This document shows, piece after piece, positions 5,776 through 8,853 of a stretch of DNA of 8,853 nucleotides. Position numbers and translations under genes: made by a program. Positions within the stretch are counted from its first letter, which is position 1; the number at the start of each line of letters is the position of its first letter. Origin of the DNA: a bacterium (GTDB taxonomy: Bacteria > Lindowbacteria > 2-12-FULL-62-27); contig JACQOF010000060.1 in assembly GCA_016202645.1 (NCBI GenBank), positions 1 through 8,853 of the forward strand. Direction: 5' to 3'. Under the pieces are notes generated by a model. That model was given only the letters and a program-made list of their open reading frames with translations, did no database searches and was not told the DNA's origin.

Positions 5776-6267
5776 TTAAGCACGGGGCCCTCCACGGCTG
5801 AACGGATCCCGGGAAGACGCGAGGCCGCTGCCGCGGCGCCGCGGGCGGGACGGGCCGCGTTCGCCGGAATCATCGTCCGGGGCCGAAGATTTCTCCACGT
5901 CGCCCAGTACCGCCCGGATTTTTTGGATCAGAAGTTCCGTGTGAAAGGGCTTGACGATGTATCCGGCCGCGCCGGCCCGCCCGGCGGCCGTCACCGCCCG
6001 CCGGTCGGCAACCGCCGTCATCATGACGACGAAGGCATGGTCCGGCCGGGCGGACGCGATCTTCCGGCAGATATCGATGCCGTTCTCGCCAGGCAGTTTG
6101 ATGTCAAGAAGGACGAGGTGCGGCTTCCATTCCGATATTTTTCCCAGCGCCTCCCGGCCGTCCGACGCGGCGGCGGTCGAATATCCCTCCCGGGTCAGAT
6201 TGAGAACCGTCGTGACGCGGATCGACGCTTCGTCGTCGACGACCAGAACCCGACGCGGCTCGCCCAT
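5776..6267 (-). CDS. Single-domain response regulator with C-terminal tail
   Basis: A 163-residue protein. Residues about 5-122 are a complete receiver: D11/D12, phosphoacceptor D55 in LVLLDIKLPG, T84 and K106-P107. Residues 123-163 are a disordered-looking tail rich in Arg, Ser, Gly and Pro with no recognisable output domain; the last 32 codons overlap the alternative start of the FapA gene. The ATG overlaps the stop of the kinase gene by one base (TAATG), a sign of translational coupling, so the kinase is the likely phosphodonor. Its GIDICRKI motif resembles the receiver at 3001-3366. Without an output domain it probably acts by protein contact or as a phosphorelay intermediate. Confidence 0.92.
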   Translation of the reverse strand: MGEPRRVLVVDDEASIRVTTVLNLTREGYSTAAASDGREALGKISEWKPHLVLLDIKLPGENGIDICRKIASARPDHAFVVMMTAVADRRAVTAAGRAGAAGYIVKPFHTELLIQKIRAVLGDVEKSSAPDDDSGERGPSRPRRRGSGLASSRDPFSRGGPRA

Positions 6268-8804
6268 TATCCCAACGCCTTCCCGGCCAGACGCTCTCGA
6301 ACGAATTCTTCCAGCCTTGAGAGGTTGTAAGGCTTTTCGACGACGGCGACGGCGGTTTCCTCGACGAATTTCCTCGGCTCATCGCTCATCACGTCCCCCG
6401 TGCTCAGAACGAACGACCCGAGCATGTCCGGATGATGCCGGGCGACGTGCCGGTACAGCGCCGGCCCGTCCCTGCCGGGCATCTTGAAGTCGACGATCAG
6501 AAGATCGAACCGACGGCCCGTGAGACATGCGACGGCCTCGTCCACCGACCCGGCGGTCGTGACGGCGTGGCCACAGCCTCCGAGATATCTCGTCACCGTT
6601 TTTTGAATGGACGGCTCATCGTCCACCAGCAGGATCGACGCGGCTCCCGGGGCGGGTTCGGATGGCTCCGCCAAAGTCCCGGCATCGCCGGAATCTTTCA
6701 CGCCATCGGGAACGGGCAGTTCGACGGTGAAGACGGATCCGCGGCCTTCCTCGCTCTCGACCCGGATGTTTCCGCCGTGATCGACGACGATGCCGTAACT
6801 GACGCTGAGTCCAAGCCCCGTGCCCTTGCCGACGCCCTTGGTGGTGAAAAAGGGTTCGAAAATTCTTGGGAGAACATCCCTGCGGACGCCCGGGCCGGTA
6901 TCTTCAAACATATATTGTACGGACCCGGCAGATGTCCGGCCCGACACGGTCAGCCGCCTCGGTCCGGAGGTCTCCTTCAAGGCATGGTGGGCGTTCGTGA
7001 CCAGGTTGAGAAACACCTGCTTCATCAGAGCCTCGTCGGCCATGACGGAGGGAACATGCGGGTCCAATTGGAGAACGATGTCGATGCCGTCCAGCTTCAT
7101 CTGATAGGAGCAGATGTCGAGGACCTCGATCAGCGCCTTGTTCAACCCGCACAGCTCGCGCTTGGGATCGCTTCTTCGGGCGAAGGCCAATAGATGCTGG
7201 ATGACCTTGGCACAGCGACCGGCTTCCTTCGCGATCTCATCGATATCAACCTTGCAGGACGCCAGATCGTCGGACACGCGGATGAGGTCCGCATAGCCGA
7301 GAATGCCGGTCAGGGGATTGTTCAGCTCATGGGCGATCCCGGCGATGGTCGTTCCGAGGGCCGACATTTTTTCGGCTTCCTGGAGACGGCCGCGCAGTTG
7401 GGTCTCCCTGATCCGCATCGCATTCCAGGCCCGGATGTCCCGGGCGACGGCCGAAAAATATTCGAGGTCCCCGGCAGGCGTCCGATGGGTGTTCAAAATC
7501 ATCAGGGTGGAAATGATTTCGCCCTTCCGGCTGAGAAAGTCCACCTCGCCGCGCCAGAATCCCGTTTCACGGGCGATGCCGATCGCCTCTCCTTCGATCT
7601 CCCGGACCGCCTCCGGCGTGTGAAATTCTCTCATGTGCAGACCCGCCAAATTTTCTTCCCGGCCGACTCCCAGAAGATCCTTGGCGGCGGAATTCAGGTA
7701 GAGAGGCCGCCCCGTCGGATCGGCGATCACCACAATATCCGGCGTCGCGTCCAGGATCGAAACCAGCCGCTCGAACCTTTTGGTCTGCCGGTCTTCAAGG
7801 ACCAGATGCGCGCCGAGGATCAGCGTAATGAAGAGTCCAATGGCCAGCACCAACATGGACTGGCGGCGGTCGAGGGCCGCGTCAAACACCGGAAGAGACG
7901 CGTAGTGAAGCGTCCAAGTCCGGCCATAGGAGTTGAGATGGACGGTGGAGTGAAACAGGGGGCCGGTGTCCATCGATCTCAAGGGAGGCTCGGCATCGAA
8001 AAGATTCGCGGCCGCGCCGATCTCCCGGCCGTCGTAGATTTCAAGATCGATGTCCTTGATGCTGTCGCCCAGAATGCCCCGCATCAGATCTTTCATCCGA
8101 TAGGGGCTGTAGACGAATCCCTCCAGGGCCGCGCGTCTTTCCTCCACGGTTTCGAGCGGCGCGCCGCGGCGGTAGCACGGTACGTACATCAGGATGCCGT
8201 GTTGAATGTCTGTGTCGGTCTCCTGCACGAGTTTGACCTTGCCGGAAATACTGACGATCCCGGAATCCCTCGACATGGACATCGCGGCGTTTCGGACGGG
8301 TTCGGACCACATGTCGTAGCCGAAAGCGCGCAGGTTTCGTTTGACGAACGGTTCCAGATAAGTAATGGAGGTATAGTCGGGGCGGTCTCCCTCCGGCCAG
8401 ATGCGATAGTCCGGAAACCCTTCCGCATGGATTTCCGCCTCGTGCGCGGCCTTTTCCGCCGGGCGGATCCATTTGGCGAATCCAACCCCCTGAATTCCCG
8501 GAAAGTTTTCCGGGAGTTTCAAGGTCTCGATATAGTCGCGCCACTCCTGCCGGTCGATCGGGTGGGGGCCGCTCAGAAGACCCAATCCGCCGCGCAGGAC
8601 GAGTTCGTGATCGAGCAGGCGTTTTTTGATCGCCAGGTTGGCGTGGTCCACATGGGCGTTGAACCTGTCCCAGGCGATTTCGGTTTCCTGCCGGTCTGTG
8701 AAATGCCACGCCACCACGGTGCCGACGACGTCCAGAATCAGGATCAATACGACCACAAGGCGCCCAATTTGTGCACGCCCCCGGCAGGTACGGAAAGAGT
8801 TCAT
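6267..8804 (-). CDS. CHASE-PAS hybrid sensor histidine kinase with receiver
   Basis: An 845-residue inner-membrane sensor kinase. In order: transmembrane helix at about 14-33; extracytoplasmic CHASE domain (core about 80-250, with FPGIQGVGFAKWI and YDMWSEPVRNAAM-type motifs); second helix at about 317-336; PAS domain at about 345-455; HisKA with phosphoacceptor H492 in AHELNNPL; and an HATPase domain with N-box N604, DTGPGV (635-640), FEPFF (649-653) and GKGTGLGL (659-666). A C-terminal receiver (about 723-840) has D728/D729, acceptor D772, T802 and K824-P825. All catalytic motifs are intact. CHASE domains bind small extracellular ligands; the ligand here is unknown. Only 13 bases of ordinary sequence precede the ATG before the poly-G end, with no in-frame stop, so a longer N-terminus cannot be excluded. 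The ATG followed by a membrane helix looks natural, however. Confidence 0.95.
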   Translation of the reverse strand: MNSFRTCRGRAQIGRLVVVLILILDVVGTVVAWHFTDRQETEIAWDRFNAHVDHANLAIKKRLLDHELVLRGGLGLLSGPHPIDRQEWRDYIETLKLPENFPGIQGVGFAKWIRPAEKAAHEAEIHAEGFPDYRIWPEGDRPDYTSITYLEPFVKRNLRAFGYDMWSEPVRNAAMSMSRDSGIVSISGKVKLVQETDTDIQHGILMYVPCYRRGAPLETVEERRAALEGFVYSPYRMKDLMRGILGDSIKDIDLEIYDGREIGAAANLFDAEPPLRSMDTGPLFHSTVHLNSYGRTWTLHYASLPVFDAALDRRQSMLVLAIGLFITLILGAHLVLEDRQTKRFERLVSILDATPDIVVIADPTGRPLYLNSAAKDLLGVGREENLAGLHMREFHTPEAVREIEGEAIGIARETGFWRGEVDFLSRKGEIISTLMILNTHRTPAGDLEYFSAVARDIRAWNAMRIRETQLRGRLQEAEKMSALGTTIAGIAHELNNPLTGILGYADLIRVSDDLASCKVDIDEIAKEAGRCAKVIQHLLAFARRSDPKRELCGLNKALIEVLDICSYQMKLDGIDIVLQLDPHVPSVMADEALMKQVFLNLVTNAHHALKETSGPRRLTVSGRTSAGSVQYMFEDTGPGVRRDVLPRIFEPFFTTKGVGKGTGLGLSVSYGIVVDHGGNIRVESEEGRGSVFTVELPVPDGVKDSGDAGTLAEPSEPAPGAASILLVDDEPSIQKTVTRYLGGCGHAVTTAGSVDEAVACLTGRRFDLLIVDFKMPGRDGPALYRHVARHHPDMLGSFVLSTGDVMSDEPRKFVEETAVAVVEKPYNLSRLEEFVRERLAGKALG

Positions 8805-8815
8805 CGGTGTATTAT

Positions 8816-8853
<38 letters not shown>

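Overview
The window is a GC-rich bacterial segment with seven protein-coding genes, all on the minus strand and together covering most of it. The gene content points to a Gram-negative bacterium with complex signalling: a CHASE-type hybrid histidine kinase, several response regulators, a FapA (DUF342) protein and an NnrS-type membrane protein. The sequence does not allow a secure phylum call. A proteobacterial, Desulfobacterota-like or related environmental lineage is a guess. The right end is a run of 36 G, most likely the artefactual end of a contig, so the region upstream of the first gene is unknown.

Right block (8804 to 4164, read leftwards): a membrane-bound CHASE-PAS-histidine kinase-receiver protein overlaps a single-domain receiver protein by one base (TAATG). 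That gene in turn abuts a FapA-family gene. The three look like one translationally coupled operon.

Middle block (4076 to 2241): an AT-rich gap holds the best promoter in the window (TTGACT, 17-base spacer, GATAAT), followed by a tandem 9-bp repeat that could be an operator. It drives an unusual regulator with an N-terminal excisionase/MerR-like helix-turn-helix and a C-terminal receiver, followed 7 bases later by another single-domain receiver. A paralogous helix-turn-helix-receiver gene follows with its own strong ribosome binding site.

Left block (2073 to 178): a 631-residue, roughly 12-helix NnrS-like protein carries a DUF542/DUF1858-like domain at each end. A GC-rich palindromic repeat sits in frame in its cytoplasmic linker. 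Beyond its stop is a hairpin built from 9-bp units.

Taken together, there are one kinase and five receiver domains, two of them attached to DNA-binding heads, next to two possible outputs: FapA (envelope/motility associated) and NnrS (nitrosative stress/heme-copper membrane protein). A local phosphorelay feeding these outputs is an inference from proximity and shared orientation, not something the sequence proves. No tRNA, rRNA, CRISPR array or intact insertion sequence was seen, and there is no gene-free stretch above 300 bases.
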